64,000 nt of DNA, from assembly GCA_024752435.1 (NCBI GenBank), contig CP103021.1:434001-498000 (forward strand). Reading direction: 5' to 3'. The notes under the pieces were generated by a model, which worked only from the letters and a program-made list of their open reading frames with translations, searched no databases and was not told where the DNA came from. Made by a program: the position numbers and the translations under genes. Of this stretch, positions 21,365-33,472 are shown piece by piece. This DNA is from Allantophomopsis cytisporea. Taxonomy: Eukaryota; Ascomycota; Leotiomycetes; Phacidiales; Phacidiaceae. Position 1 is the first letter of the stretch, and every line of letters starts with the position of its first letter.

Positions 21365-22608
21365 ATGTTGGAATTTATGGAATATGTTCAGAATGCATTC
21401 TACACTGCGTCACATTGGAATCTCGATAATTCATATTCCAAACTGACAGCAACTGCTCAAGGTACATTCCCTGCTCAGGCCCTGCGCAAATGATTTTCTC
21501 ACACATACTAGGACTTCTGGACTTCCCGACTCCAAGTGGCCTACAATTTAATCTCTCTTCGCTTTCGTCCCCAAATTTCGCAGCATCCTATACCCTTGGC
21601 AGCGTTGGCTTCGTCGATGGATCTTTATCCTACCTGTACTCTTCCCTCCCTCTACACCAAAATTCCAAGAGCGCCGACCTTGACCTTCATCATGTAATCC
21701 GAGGATATCGACAATTACAAGAACTACGTAAACCAGAAGAATCATACATGTGGGAGCAATGGCTCGCGGGTCGGAGAATCGATAAACGGGATACACTCTT
21801 ATATGGGCGCATGTATCTTCCTCAAAGTACACTTGAAGCACTATATTTGAGAAGACTGAGTCCAACACGACAGCTGAGACTCACTGCTGTTAGTGATAGT
21901 CGATTACGAAATGGCGGTACATTACTTGCCTTGCATCAATACGATGTGGGGAAATATTCAGTCGACACATTGTATTCGACCGATGGAGGACTTCTTGGCG
22001 TGAGAGGTTTATACAACTTTGGGAAGGACCCCAGAGAAGACATTACTGAGCCATTGGAGGAGAAGAAGGAAGACATTTTCTATGGAAGATTTAGTGCTGG
22101 GGCGGAGCTGTATTACGGTACATTGAACAAATCTGGTGGAGTGAGCTTTGGAGGTCGATTCGCAACCTTGCCAGCCCATACTGGAGTTCCTTTGACAGCC
22201 ACCTTGACTTTGAACCCTTTGATGGGAAATTTCAGTACAACCTATGCGGTTCGCGCAGGAAAAGATCTGTCTTTATGCTCCAGATTCGATATGAACATTT
22301 ACAGCTACGAAAGTGACCTAGTTTTAGGCATGGAACTGTGGAGGTACAAGAGAAAGCCAGAGAGAGGCTTTGAGAGAAGCTTCGAGGCGAAGATGCAATG
22401 GAGACTAGATGATTTGGTGGACAAGCCAGATGAAGAACCTGAGATCTCTGGAGTCCTAAAGGCCAAAATTGATCAGAATGCCAAGATTGGATTGTTATGG
22501 GAAGGACGAGTCAAAGAACTGCTTTTCAGCTTGGGGAGCTCTTTCGATATCAAGAGACGGGATCAGCCGTGGAGAGCCTTAGGCTTGGAGCTGCAATACT
22601 CATCATGA
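21365..22608 (+). CDS. MDM10: Mitochondrial distribution and morphology protein 10
   Basis: Two exons, 21365-21461 and 21512-22608, with a 50-bp intron, giving 397 aa. Mdm10 is a beta-barrel protein of the mitochondrial outer membrane. It belongs to the ERMES ER-mitochondria tether and also takes part in SAM-dependent beta-barrel assembly. The N-terminus MLEFMEYVQNAFY and, across the junction, QGLLDFPTPSGLQFNLSSL are the family signature, as are YTLGSVGFVDGSLSYLYSSLPL and the C-terminal barrel strands (LGLELQYSS). The splice restores the conserved first 32 residues that an exon-2-only model would miss. Confidence 0.96.
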
Positions 22609-23513
22609 GGTATTTGAATATGCAACCACTGTGACAAAGGTCTAAAGTCTGGGCATGATATTTTGCCCATACACCATACCAAGAGGGCTGAGGGTCACAT
22701 AGCGTGACGACGTACCAGATATAGGAGATACTTAGACCTGTGGATTGCAAGATGGCAGAGGGGTAGAGAGCCGCTGGCAGCCTTGTAATTGTCATTTGCA
22801 AAGGTAGCAACTATGGTACTGAGTCGCGCTCCAATGATGAGCATGTGATACCTGCAGACACATCACAACAGTAGGGAAAGACAGTTGTGGTTCATCGAAG
22901 AGATCGGTTGGATCTAGCTTCTTTTATGGATGTACAAGCTCAGAGTATCGAAGGTCGGTAACATGGCCGATCTCTTTCGATAGCAAATTGAATGACGACG
23001 AAGAGGAATGTAAGGTAACCAAAAGAACAAAGACGATGTTTTCACGAAATGAAGATTGAATACGAAACCCCTAAAAAACAACAAGGGACTTCTGCACATA
23101 AGTCCTCACAAAGCGAAAGTCGTTGTCGAAGTCATTTGCCAATATTCGAAATATCGAACAATTGATGATAATGCAATTTTTTCTTTCTACAAATATCGAC
23201 ACGGGAAGCCTCAGACACGTGAAATTCGTGAGAATATACTTCATCGCCTACTACAACCAAAACACCTGAACAACCTCCTTGCAGAAAGGTAATTGAGAAA
23301 CCCCCCAAGTTCAGCAGAACACCTCAATGGTTTAGTTGACACCAGCATTCCAGTTCATACTCTACAAATGGATTGGATCATGCACCCCTCACCGTCGAAT
23401 TGCAGAGAGTAAGTTTTGTAGTAGGTAGGTATGAATACGTTCCTTTTCCTCAATCCTCGATACCAACGTCACGATCAATCGAGATTCTAAGCCTCATCAT
23501 CATCACCACAAGT
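22609..23513. other. Intergenic, nothing recognised
   Basis: 905 bp holding the MDM10 3' flank and the promoter of the next gene. Only short, featureless ORFs on either strand. Confidence 0.6.
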
Positions 23514-25052
23514 ATGAACTCCATTCATCCAGCAGAAACAAACGATGGCACCATTACGTCCTGGCTACCACTCACAGAGTCCTGGTCGCCGCCTACACAA
23601 TGCTATTCAACATTCCTTAGCGACGGATCAGATCTTGTCCTCTTCGATCCCAGTCTTGGAAACTCTTTCACCGACCTGGCGTGGTGTCTCCCCGGCGAGA
23701 TCACATCTTCCTACGAGCAACCGCACTATGGAGCCATGACTACCATTCTAGGGCCCTTTCTCTGCCCGAATTCCTTCGCCGTCGCGTCGCAGGGTAGTTC
23801 TTTGGGCCCCGGAACGACAGCTATAAACTGCTGTCCCTCGTAAGTACCGGGCCTCACAAACCCTCTTATCAAGACCAATTCAAACACCAAGAGAAGAGCG
23901 AGAAGAGAGAGCAAGAAATGAGCTGACATTAAGGGGGAAAAAAAAAGTGGCTTCACCTGGGCCACCGTCCAAAAATCCCAATACTGCACCTCACCCCTCT
24001 CCTCCGGCCAAACGATAATCTACGCGCCGGCCTCAACCTCCTCCATCAGCACCACCACGCTCGCCTCCCCCTCCCACGCCGTCGCTCACCAAATCTACGG
24101 CTTCGACTTCGCCGCCACCACGACCTCGTCCTCAACCTCGACCTCAACCCCGACCGCCACCGACTCCGGCCCCTTCGCATCCACCGACGGAATGCCCATA
24201 GCCACCGCGCCGCCGCGCTCCTCGCTGACGACGTTCTGGTCCGTCGCGTCGTCGACTTATGTCGCTGGGGCGGCGCCTACTTCTGCGCAGATCGCGAGGG
24301 GCCCTCTGTCCGGCGGCGCTATTGGTGGGATTGTGGCGGGGGCGGCGGTTGCGTGTCTAGGTGGTGTTGCGGGTTATTTGTGGGTGATGAGGAGGCGGCG
24401 GAGGGTCGGGGAAGAAAGACTTATTGGGGCTGAGGGCTTGGAGGGAGGTGAGAAGGGGGAGGGCATTGGGGATGGGAAGGGGAAGGGGAAGGGGAAGGGG
24501 AAGGGGAAGGGAGTTGAGCGGGGGGATGGGGACGGGAATGGGAACGGGAATGGGAACGGGAATGGGAATGGTTTTGGGAATTGGGACGGGAAGGGGGCCG
24601 ATGGGATGATTGGGATGGCTATGGGAGGTGTGAATGGTGGTGATGCTAAGGTGAAGTACTATGAGAGGCCTGAGTTTGTGGGTGGAGCGGAGATGGATGC
24701 CACGCCTATTTGTGAGCTGCATGGTGATTGTAAGCCTTATGAGCTTGTAGGTAGTAGGTTGAGTGAGTTTTTGGGTAATAGGGATAAGATCATGGTTAAG
24801 GATACGAATCAGAGTGATAAGGAGATGGGTGAGGAGGTGAGTCGGATTGATAAGGAGGTGAATAAGGAGATGGATGATGAGGTTGACGAAGTGGATGAGG
24901 AACCACATAAGGCTGTAGACGAGGAGTGGGATGGAGAAGTTGACGATGAAGTTGAGGATGAGGTGGACGATGAGGTGGACGATGAGGTGGACGATAAGGT
25001 AGATGACGAGATGGATGAGGAGAAACGCCTGAAGATAGACGAGAAGGTGTGA
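23514..25052 (+). CDS. Single-pass membrane protein with low-complexity repeat tail
   Basis: Two exons, 23514-23839 and 23948-25052, give 476 aa; the 108-bp intron ends in an unusual purine-rich ...AAAAAAG acceptor. The N-terminal half has scattered cysteines (C30; AWCLPGE; FLCPNS; NCCPSGFTW across the junction; QYCTSPL) and a Ser/Thr-rich stalk, as in fungal extracellular or wall-sensing proteins. One membrane segment lies at about 232-255 (GAIGGIVAGAAVACLGGVAGYLWV), followed by RRRRR, the usual inside-positive stop-transfer. The 220-residue tail is a (GK)n run, a (GN)n run and then D/E/V repeats. No classical signal peptide, so a type III topology is likely. Codon use is GC-rich in the stalk and purine-rich in the tail. 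No named family assigned. Confidence 0.75.
24474..24509 (+). repeat. In-frame hexamer repeat (GGGAAG)6
   Basis: Six perfect units inside the membrane-protein CDS, encoding alternating Gly and Lys. The homopurine, G-run-rich strand has G-quadruplex potential. Confidence 0.95.
24534..24569 (+). repeat. In-frame hexamer repeat (GGGAAY)6
   Basis: Six units, encoding alternating Gly and Asn, 24 bp after the GGGAAG array. Confidence 0.95.
24945..25004 (+). repeat. In-frame 12-bp repeat, about five units
   Basis: Units close to GATGAGGTGGAC encode DEVD; three are perfect and the edge units are degenerate. It lies near the C-terminus of the membrane protein. Confidence 0.9.
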
Positions 25053-26030
25053 AGGGCAAAGCATTTCCCCGAGAGCCCACTATTGTATTCCTAGATTGGA
25101 ATTCTGATTCCTCGCTCTTAATACTACATTCCTCAAATCTTTACCCTGGTTTTGGGTACACAGCTGATGTTCCCTACAAGCGTGCCCCTGTTTACTTTGC
25201 ACGACCGAGCTCGGCGCAGCTCTTGACGAAGCTTGAAATTTTGAAGATGCTAGAATGATTCCATATAAAGAGGTTGACAACGAGTCAGGACTACTTGAAT
25301 TCCCTTTCACACCTGTGTCACGCACCTCATGCACTCCTTTCAGCTCCACTATTTACTCACACCACATCCTCCTCCGCGCCGTAATGAAGCATGCATGACG
25401 CGGCGTATCGAAGCACTTCCAGGCAGCCTCAGACCCTCGCCGCCGACAGCATCCATGAATAACCGGTGCCAGTATTCGCTGATGGTCATCGTTTTGAATC
25501 TTTCAGACACGCGGCTGTCGGCCAAAATGGAACGTGAGATGTTCAGATGCATCATCGGTACGACCCTGCTTGCAGATGGCGGGTGTGCATATGTTTGGAG
25601 AAGATGGTTGAGCGGGGAAACGTGCAGGGTCGTCTCATATAAGACTTCGAAATCATGACCTTTGCCTCTCAGCTTATATGTGTCATACAACTACTCGAAG
25701 AAGGTATTCCTGTCTCTTGGGTCGGGTTTGTTTGGCTGTGCTGCCCGGCTTGCATATGTATGTGGTTACTCGGGTGGCTTGCTTGGTGGTGAGCCTCCCC
25801 ATTCCATTTTGGTGGGTCTATCTGCTTGTGTGCATGAGAGCGCATGTCATCATAAGCGACATTGGTTGTGGAATCTGAATGATGTGCTGCGTAAAGACGT
25901 GATGTTATACATATCGTAGTGAATACATCCATACATCCATACATGTGTATATATATATACGTACTTCTTTCTCTGTGTACTTCACATGTGTGTCTGTAAA
26001 GGACGGGCGTTTATCGATTTGCGGGTATCT

Positions 26031-26070
26031 GCATGTCTGCATGTCTGCATGTCGGCATGTCGGCATGTCG
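26031..26070. repeat. Octamer repeat (GCATGTCY)5
   Basis: Two GCATGTCT units followed by three GCATGTCG units. Confidence 0.95.
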
Positions 26071-27160
26071 GTTGTTTTTCTTGCCTGTGCGCTCCGCAAG
26101 GCCTCCCCACAAGCCATTTACCCAAGCACCCAAGAGGCGTCCGGGTCAGTCGAAGAATATAGCCAGGGTGATTGGATACAAGGTGTGTGGACTCCGAGTT
26201 CCGATGCTCACATCGCCAAGTACCAACCAGTATTTCATGTATGGCACTCTGACATAGGAAGCCTCCTCCGGATTCCTCGTACGTATACCGGGGGACAGGT
26301 GGGTATGGATAGGCTAAGGGTGAGAAGCAAGGGGAAGTACTCGGTGGATATGAATATCATAGTAACAGCACCCCGGCAGTGTGGATGACCATTCATCAAA
26401 TGCTCATTCAATTGTTGTTATTTTGTTGTTTGTTGTTTGCTGTTTGGTTGTGATTGAGGTGTGCAGTTGATTAATGTCGGTAGTCGGTCTTGATTATAAA
26501 TCATGTGACTTCATTCGTCTGCGCTCTGCCGGTGCGACCCTTCCAAAGGTTAAGTAAAGTATGTGAGATCCAGGAACCGTTTGGTGGGAGGCCCGCGACG
26601 CGACGGGCTGGTGCTGATTGATGGTTGCAGGAAAGAAGGTTAATCGTTCGGATGAGGTAGAGAGTCAGAGTGGCACGTGATAGTATGATACATAGGTATC
26701 TTACCATAAGGTACTTTCACTGATGATTGATTCTCTCTCATGTGATATATCGTCTTACCATACATACATACATACACACTACATGATAGTAACATAGTAA
26801 CATGGTACATCACTCAACACGCACATGTTTTTAATATACAAAACGAAGTACCTTACTCCGCGGAGAATTGTGTCAGCTCCAAGCAGAAGAAGATCAACAA
26901 ACAAGAGCTTACACAAGATCATTTGTATAACGCTGCACAGAGACACGATGCATCACTGTTCATCCTCCCACCTCCACCTCCACCTCCACCTCACCCTCAC
27001 TCTCACCCTCAACCATAAGACGTCACGCACACGGACATATCTACGGCCCTGATCCTGACCCCTCAAAACTCTCCCCAACCACAAACTCCACCGCATCTAA
27101 ACGATATCTCATCATGGCCTGCATATGTGCCCCCTCCCCCCATGTGTCAAGGATGTACTT

Positions 27161-27188
27161 GGATGGATGGATGGATGGATGGATGGAT
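27161..27188. repeat. Microsatellite (GGAT)7
   Basis: Seven perfect tetramers. Confidence 0.95.
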
Positions 27189-29323
27189 GTACACAGCATG
27201 TATGTATGTATGTGTATACACAGACAAGGGCCCAATGTCTCAAGGACCATGAAAAAATGACTGTACAATTGTCCAGATCCGACCTCAATCTTCGTCAGCA
27301 AAAGTAAGAAAGACAGAAGAAACCAAGAGAGAAGAGACGCCTCATCTCATCTCATTCATCCATTCATCCATTCATCCTTGACTCCACTAGCAAACACCTT
27401 TTCCCCATCCCATTCCACCCTGTTTCGTAAACCGCACAAATGTCGCACGCTCTCATAGGGCCAAAGCTGCATTTTCGAGGAGCATGTTTTGGCTCGCTCG
27501 GTGGATATGACCATGCACCAACGCGCGCCTGGACGCCTTTTGTATGTGAGCAAGTTACCGACCAATGACGGCCGGCCATTTCGCTACATGTCGTGTTGTG
27601 CCAGCGACTGGGAGCAGCGGACGGTCAACGGTCTAAATCTCAACTCGCGTGCGCTAAGCTCCCACGCTACGCTACTTGCTGCGTAGCGTCTGTCGACCCT
27701 TTGCCCGATGGAGCTACTCGCTTGCCTTTTCCGAGCAGTGCCTCGCTTGGGACGTTGAAAAAAAGTCGGAGGATGTACTACGTATGTAGGTAGGTAGGTA
27801 GGTACATAGGTAGGTGTTGACGGTAGGAGTGTCATTCATGGAGCAGAGACGAGTCCTACAGTACATCATGCTCCCATCCATGAATGTAGAGCCGCCTTTT
27901 CCTTCACTTGGCATCTACATGGTGACATTCCTTCGAGGCTGTGAATGTCTAATGTCTAATGTCTAATGCTTCATCTCATGGACGGTGATTGGCGAAGAAT
28001 GTGCTCACACTTGGGTGAGTGTCCTGCCAGCCACGATCTAGCATCTACTAACCGTTGATTGTAATGTCAATAGAGTTTGCCGTTCTTGGGTCCTTTTTTC
28101 TAGAATGTGAGGGTGGATGAGATACGAAGGAGATAGAAAGTATTGAAGACCTCTTCATCGAATGAGGGAGTATCGTACATCTGTAGAGGTGGTATTGTAG
28201 TGTTGTGGTGTTGTGGTGTTGTGGATGCTTTCTGTTTCGATGACACTTCTTGAAATCATTGAAACTGCACATTGATGTTAGCTAAAGCAAATAAGCATTT
28301 TCAAGGTCGATATATATACATGTATACATATATACGATATACATATCCGTAAAGTATTCCTATCACCCAGCAGAAGTGGCTTGAAACATAAACAATTATA
28401 CACAAAGGCACATCACCTTCCCATAAGCTCATCTGCGGTCATACTGCCCCATTGATAATCTGGACTCGTTCGTTCGTGCATGAGTGGGGCTTTGGCTAGT
28501 ACTATCTATGTATGTAGAATATTATTCAAGGCTGAAAGTTGTTTGCAAGCTTAACAGAATTCGGCACCCGCTCAGTCTCTTGGCAGCAGCGCGCCTGTTC
28601 TCTCAAGTACTGGACTGGACCTGAACTCAAACTCACTTTCATCGAGCTTCTGATCACAACGGAAATATTGCCAATGAACTCCCTGTCGCGCTTTTAATTT
28701 CCTAATTCTTGCTCATCCTCCTACATACACCACCCTGCGCTGCATAGTGCAGATTAGAAAAAAGAAAAGAAAAAAAGAAACCCTTGCCGACAAGGAAGAC
28801 AGGCGCCGGGAGCTCATACGAAAGAGACGAAAGAAGAAGCAGAAGTGAGTGAGTTTCGTCCTGGTTGCTCATGCTTGTCGTCAGACTTGCGTGTGGTGCG
28901 CCGCAGAAGTACTCCTCCCACTACTCACTCTATCCATCAACCCAACCTCACGTCAACCGCATACCCACAACTAACAAACTCCCTCACCAGTCCCTCCACG
29001 CAGCGCACATAAATAAGACCCAGCGTCGCACACACTGCCCCTCGAAGTCTACGAATTCCCCAAACCAGAAATTCCAATTGCTCTTCCTAAAGCGCTCACA
29101 TCCTCCTCTTGCGACCAACTCGAAATCCCATCTTACAGGCCCGCACCTCTCTCACCAACCGCTCCATTGCCCATTGAGCTGCACCACCACGCATCCGAAT
29201 ATCCACCCGAGGAGGAGGCGAGGCCGGAGTCGAAAACGGGCGAGTTGAATAGCTCCTTGCGGTTGAATTGAGTTGCGTGCGTTTGTCACGCTCGCCTCGA
29301 GGGAAGAAAAAGAAAGAAAAAAA

Positions 29324-30788
29324 ATGTCGTCGGTCGTCGTGGATTGCGATTCCGGCAATGACTACAATGGTCGCATGGGCGTGCGCATTTCTTCCATCTT
29401 CGTCATTGGCTTTGGTTCCTTTGCTGGTATGTCTTGCTCTCCAATTGGCCTTGTAGGAGCTTCGCTGATGCTGTTATAGGTGCGCTTTTGCCTGTCTTGG
29501 CCTCTAGAACGAATCGTATGAATGTGCCTAAGTCGGCGTTCTTTATTGCTAAGTACTTTGGTTCGGGAGTCATTATTGCTACGGCTTTTATTCATGTGGG
29601 TTCTTCTTTGTTCTTTTTCTATTTATTTTATTTAATTACTTTGGAGTGCGCTGAGTAGAGGGGGCCTGATGGAATGATACTGATTTTGTATACAGCTGCT
29701 TGCGCCTGCTTCTGATGCTCTTACTTCTCCATGTCTTTCGGGAGCGATCACGGAGTATGATTGGGCCGAGGGTATTGCGCTTATGACTGTCTTTACTATG
29801 TTCTTTATAGAACTTATGGCTTCGAGATTTGATATTTTTGGAGAGCATGAGCATGATCATGATGATGTTGAGTCTGTAGATCCTGCTATAGATATTGTCG
29901 CACAGCATCCGGCTCACGTTCATAATCATAATCATAGTAAGTCTCTCACTTCCTGGACTTCTATCAATTCAAACCCCATACAGCACATAGAAGAACTTCG
30001 AGATATAATGCATTTGGAAAATCTGATTTCACTACTTTCCATCGTACTTACAAATTGCAGATGCCGATCAAGGCCATGCCCTCAGCGATCTCGACATCAA
30101 CAACAGCCCCTACCAAGATTCACCATCAACCGATGGTGAAATTCTCCAGACCAAGAAGTCCGTCGGTACCCTGCGCAGTAATGAAGTGCGCAAAGCTTCT
30201 GTTGAACGGATCCCTCACGACGGTGACGTAAGCTATCCACCGGGCGGCGAAGACCACCTTGGACACCGCCGCGAGCACCATAATGATAAGGATTATTTCG
30301 CGGCACAAATGACTGCTATCTTCATCCTTGAATTTGGCGTGATCTTCCACTCCATTTTCATTGGCCTTACACTCGCTGTCGCTGGCGAGGAATTTGGTGT
30401 CCTCTACATCGTTCTTGTCTTCCACCAGACCTTTGAGGGACTTGGTCTTGGCTCCCGTCTTGCCACCGCCGAGTGGCCGAAGGCGAAGCAGTGGATGCCA
30501 TATGTCCTTGGTGCTGCATATGGTGTCACTACGCCCATCGCTATCGCTATTGGTCTGGGTGTCAGAACGACTTTCGCACCTAATTCGCCAAGAACAACGA
30601 TTATCAACGGCGTTTTTGACTCTATCTCCGCTGGTATCCTTATTTACACGGGTCTTGTCGAACTCATGGCTCATGAGTTCATGTTTAACCCCCAGATGCG
30701 TAAATCCTCTATCTGGGTTACCCTTAATGCCTTTCTGTGCATGTGTCTGGGCGCTGGACTCATGGCGTTGCTTGGGAAGTGGGCTTGA
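29324..30788 (+). CDS. ZIP-family zinc transporter (Zrt1/Zrt2-like)
   Basis: Four exons: 29324-29426, 29480-29595, 29696-29936 and 30061-30788, giving 395 aa. Introns are 53, 100 and 124 bp. Imports Zn2+ across the plasma membrane. Membrane segments are at about 19-42, 55-75 and 95-117. A cytosolic loop has a His-rich stretch (HEHDHDD ... HVHNHNH) as expected for a metal-sensing or degradation loop. The two signature helices are HSIFIGLTLAV (H250) and HQTFEGLGLGSRL (H275), which carry the transport-site residues, and there is a short C-terminus after the last helix. The third intron cuts inside the variable loop. I saw no clear Zap1-type palindrome upstream. Which paralogue, high or low affinity, cannot be told from sequence alone. 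Confidence 0.95.
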
Positions 30789-33472
30789 ATTGCCCTCAAT
30801 CGATTCTTAGGACTCCTTTATTTTGTGAAAAGTATACCCCTGTAGATTGTTCTTTGCTGAATCGGAGACAATGTGGGTATAAGAGGTGAAGATGAAAAAA
30901 AAAAGAGTTTCTGCAGTTCGACACTGCTGCTCGTGGTTGGGATTTCCAGTTCGTGATGTTTTCCGTTGGTAAATAATGATGGCGATGGAGAGGGAGGTCA
31001 ATAGACGTAGCTGGCTGCTGGCTACTACCTCCTGTTACTTGTGAGCCGTGGCTGAGAAAGGCCCGTGGCAAGTGAAGAGTAGAGAAGGGAGATGATGTAT
31101 AAGTTGCTTGGTATATTAGAAGTGTACAAAGCCTAAAGATGGAGGAAGATTTTGAAGAAAAGAATATCATTCATGTGCGCTTGTGTGTACTCGATTCTCT
31201 CATTGACTGTGTTGAGGGCTGAAGGGTGATTCTGGAGTGGTTGAAAAGGTGGGAGATGGCATGGTAAAAGGTTTGATTGACAAGAAAGGTTGTATGAAAA
31301 TGGGTGGAAGACAGAGGCAAATATTGATCGGAGCAATATGAACGGGGAACATCTGATTTTGACGTATGTGGAAGCGCATGCTCCGTATATAGTGCCAAGG
31401 GATCGAACCTTCTAGGGGGGTCATACCATGTGTATCACGACATTGTTCTCTCGCCGTTTCTGTCAAAGTCCTCTTGCCTCCTGGAATAGTCTTCTTGCTA
31501 CACACAATAGATTTCGTGCTTACCCCCGCTATATAAAACTTTGCCTACTTGTGTTATATTGAAAGGCAATTGGGGGCCGCATACCCGGTATCCAGAACCA
31601 GGGATGCAAATCCTCCAACAGTCAATCCACGTGTGATACAAACCAGCGGCTGTATTTTCTCGCCGTTTCTGTCGAAGCCGTTCTTTTGCGCGCTGCTCTG
31701 CTCTATATAGTGTCCAAATGGTGGCTTCGTATGGAGACCCCATGTATCTGCGGCGTGTGACGGAGTCTGTTCCAACTTCCATAGTGCCGTGCCACCGTGT
31801 GTATGGTTTGTCCATTTGCGGAGTTCAACACACGTTTCTTGCTTCCACAAGGTCTTCTAGCGCCTCGAGATATTGCCAGGGTCTGAGATTCGCGCAGAAT
31901 GGCGTAGAATGAGAACGTGAAATCAGGTACGACTTGCTTCGAATATTCCACATTCCTATCTGGTGAAGTTATCTCGAGGTGGACCTCGGATCGACACTCC
32001 TCCTTGCTCCTCCTTGCTCCACCTTGGCTGAATCGTTGTTCTTGTGGCGGCTTCTTTTTCTACAGCATCTTCTAGAAGAACTTGAAACGAGTATGCTTTG
32101 AGATGCTCTCTGGCTGTATCTTGACTCGGGCTTGAAGTTAATAATTTGCAGGTGATCAAATATTCTGTGATGAATGAGACTGCTTGCCAAGAGGCGTCAA
32201 GTGTATTATTGATCCTTAACTATGGGATGGTCGAAGTTTACGGTGGTACAATCATGCCTTAGATCCCAGGTGACATTAGTTCTCACGTTCTAGAACGCTT
32301 CTCAGAAGGATTTCAAATACCTGGCTATTTGGTAAGATACCTTATGTTTGATCTAACTCTTTCAGTACCTACCCCATTATGGCCAGAGTCCTGAGTCACC
32401 TGACTCGCAGTTTTGGTGTGCTTAAATGATGTTATGCCAAGATATGTACTAGGTATGGATAGCAGCCGTGTGGAGTGCAGTTGCTTATGCTTTGGGCACA
32501 CACCGCGGGAAGTAAGCTTAACATATAAGGCTCTCAGCCGCCGCGCCAAGACTGGGCAGCGGGTAAGGCATGCTAGGGCAAGTTAAGGCATACATCTTCT
32601 GGCACAAAAACTTTCTTCACGTGCTTACCTATCTTAGAGACCTCATTCGACTTTTAACTCCTTAAGTGAGTTCAATACTGCGTGTTTGTTTGCTTACATA
32701 TCTCGTGACATGTGTGATTTAACTCTCGGAGTCAAAACTCTCCGCCATACAACACCACATCTCTGCACAGTGCAAATGCTATAACAATAAGTGAAAGGAA
32801 GTGTATTGCAGTAAGTGGACTTCCACACAGATGCTTTCGTACAAGCCCGCGATATAATTTGATAGCTACCTCACGGAAGTTTGCGTGAGTGCCGTCAAAT
32901 GGCTGCCTTTGGGAAGGCGAGTGCTGCCGCCCCCGCATCTAGTATCGTGCGGCCCGTCTAACCCTCTATGCATTGGTCCGTTTGGGATTAGTATTCCTCC
33001 AAAGCACTTCAATAATCCTGAAAGCACCTGACAGATGTCCTGAGAGCGCCCAGAATGTTTACTGGGTATGCTCTCGACGCTTCTCTTTGGCTGACTCGGA
33101 CCGCGCAATAGTGCATATTTTCGTGCTGTATGGTACCCATATTGTAATACCAGGTAACTGGGTGGAGATCTCGCACCCTCGAAAGATCGGAGGGTAATGC
33201 GTGTGGTGTTGATGTTAGGCACGAAATGTCTCCGTGGAAGAAAGTATGTGATCGGTGTCTATATATCATTAGAGGTCCCCCTTCCCGTCCGTTTATGACC
33301 CTCCTTGATGCTGTCACCACTTGCTCTAAAAGCTCCGACCTTGTGTCTGCTACGACTGTCTCTTAGATGTAACACGGGCCACTGCTCTCAACTCACCATA
33401 TCTCTCTGTATTTGATTCCGTCCAGATCGGCCCTCGCATTACTGTCCAGGCCTCTCTTGCATCCTGCCCAAT
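30789..33472. other. 2.7-kb intergenic region
   Basis: No gene recognised. A near-identical short direct repeat (TCTCGCCGTTTCTGTC followed by A/G-AAG) occurs at about 31449 and 31658, each near a TATATAGTG sequence (31385 and 31703). All ORFs here are short or lie on both strands. Confidence 0.5.

Larger units (their letters stand above)
25053..29323. other. 4.3-kb gene-free, microsatellite-rich interval
   Basis: No supported gene. Holds the promoter and leader of the zinc transporter at the right end and many short tandem repeats: GCATGTCY at 26031-26070, CCACCT near 26968, GGAT at 27161-27188, GTAG near 27785 and TTGTGGTG near 28195. Overlapping ORFs on both strands at 25329-25690 have no motif. 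Confidence 0.6.

Noticed and set aside
24357..25064. 235-codon minus ORF rich in LIVHLIVHL and PIPVPIP repeats
   Set aside because: Antisense of the low-complexity repeat tail; its repeats mirror the plus-strand repeat units.
30126..30674. 182-codon minus ORF over the ZIP gene
   Set aside because: Antisense to the conserved transmembrane exon of the zinc transporter.
31391..31470. tRNA-like B box (GGTTCGATCCC) on the minus strand
   Set aside because: No A box at the right distance, an imperfect T stem and no acceptor-stem partner.
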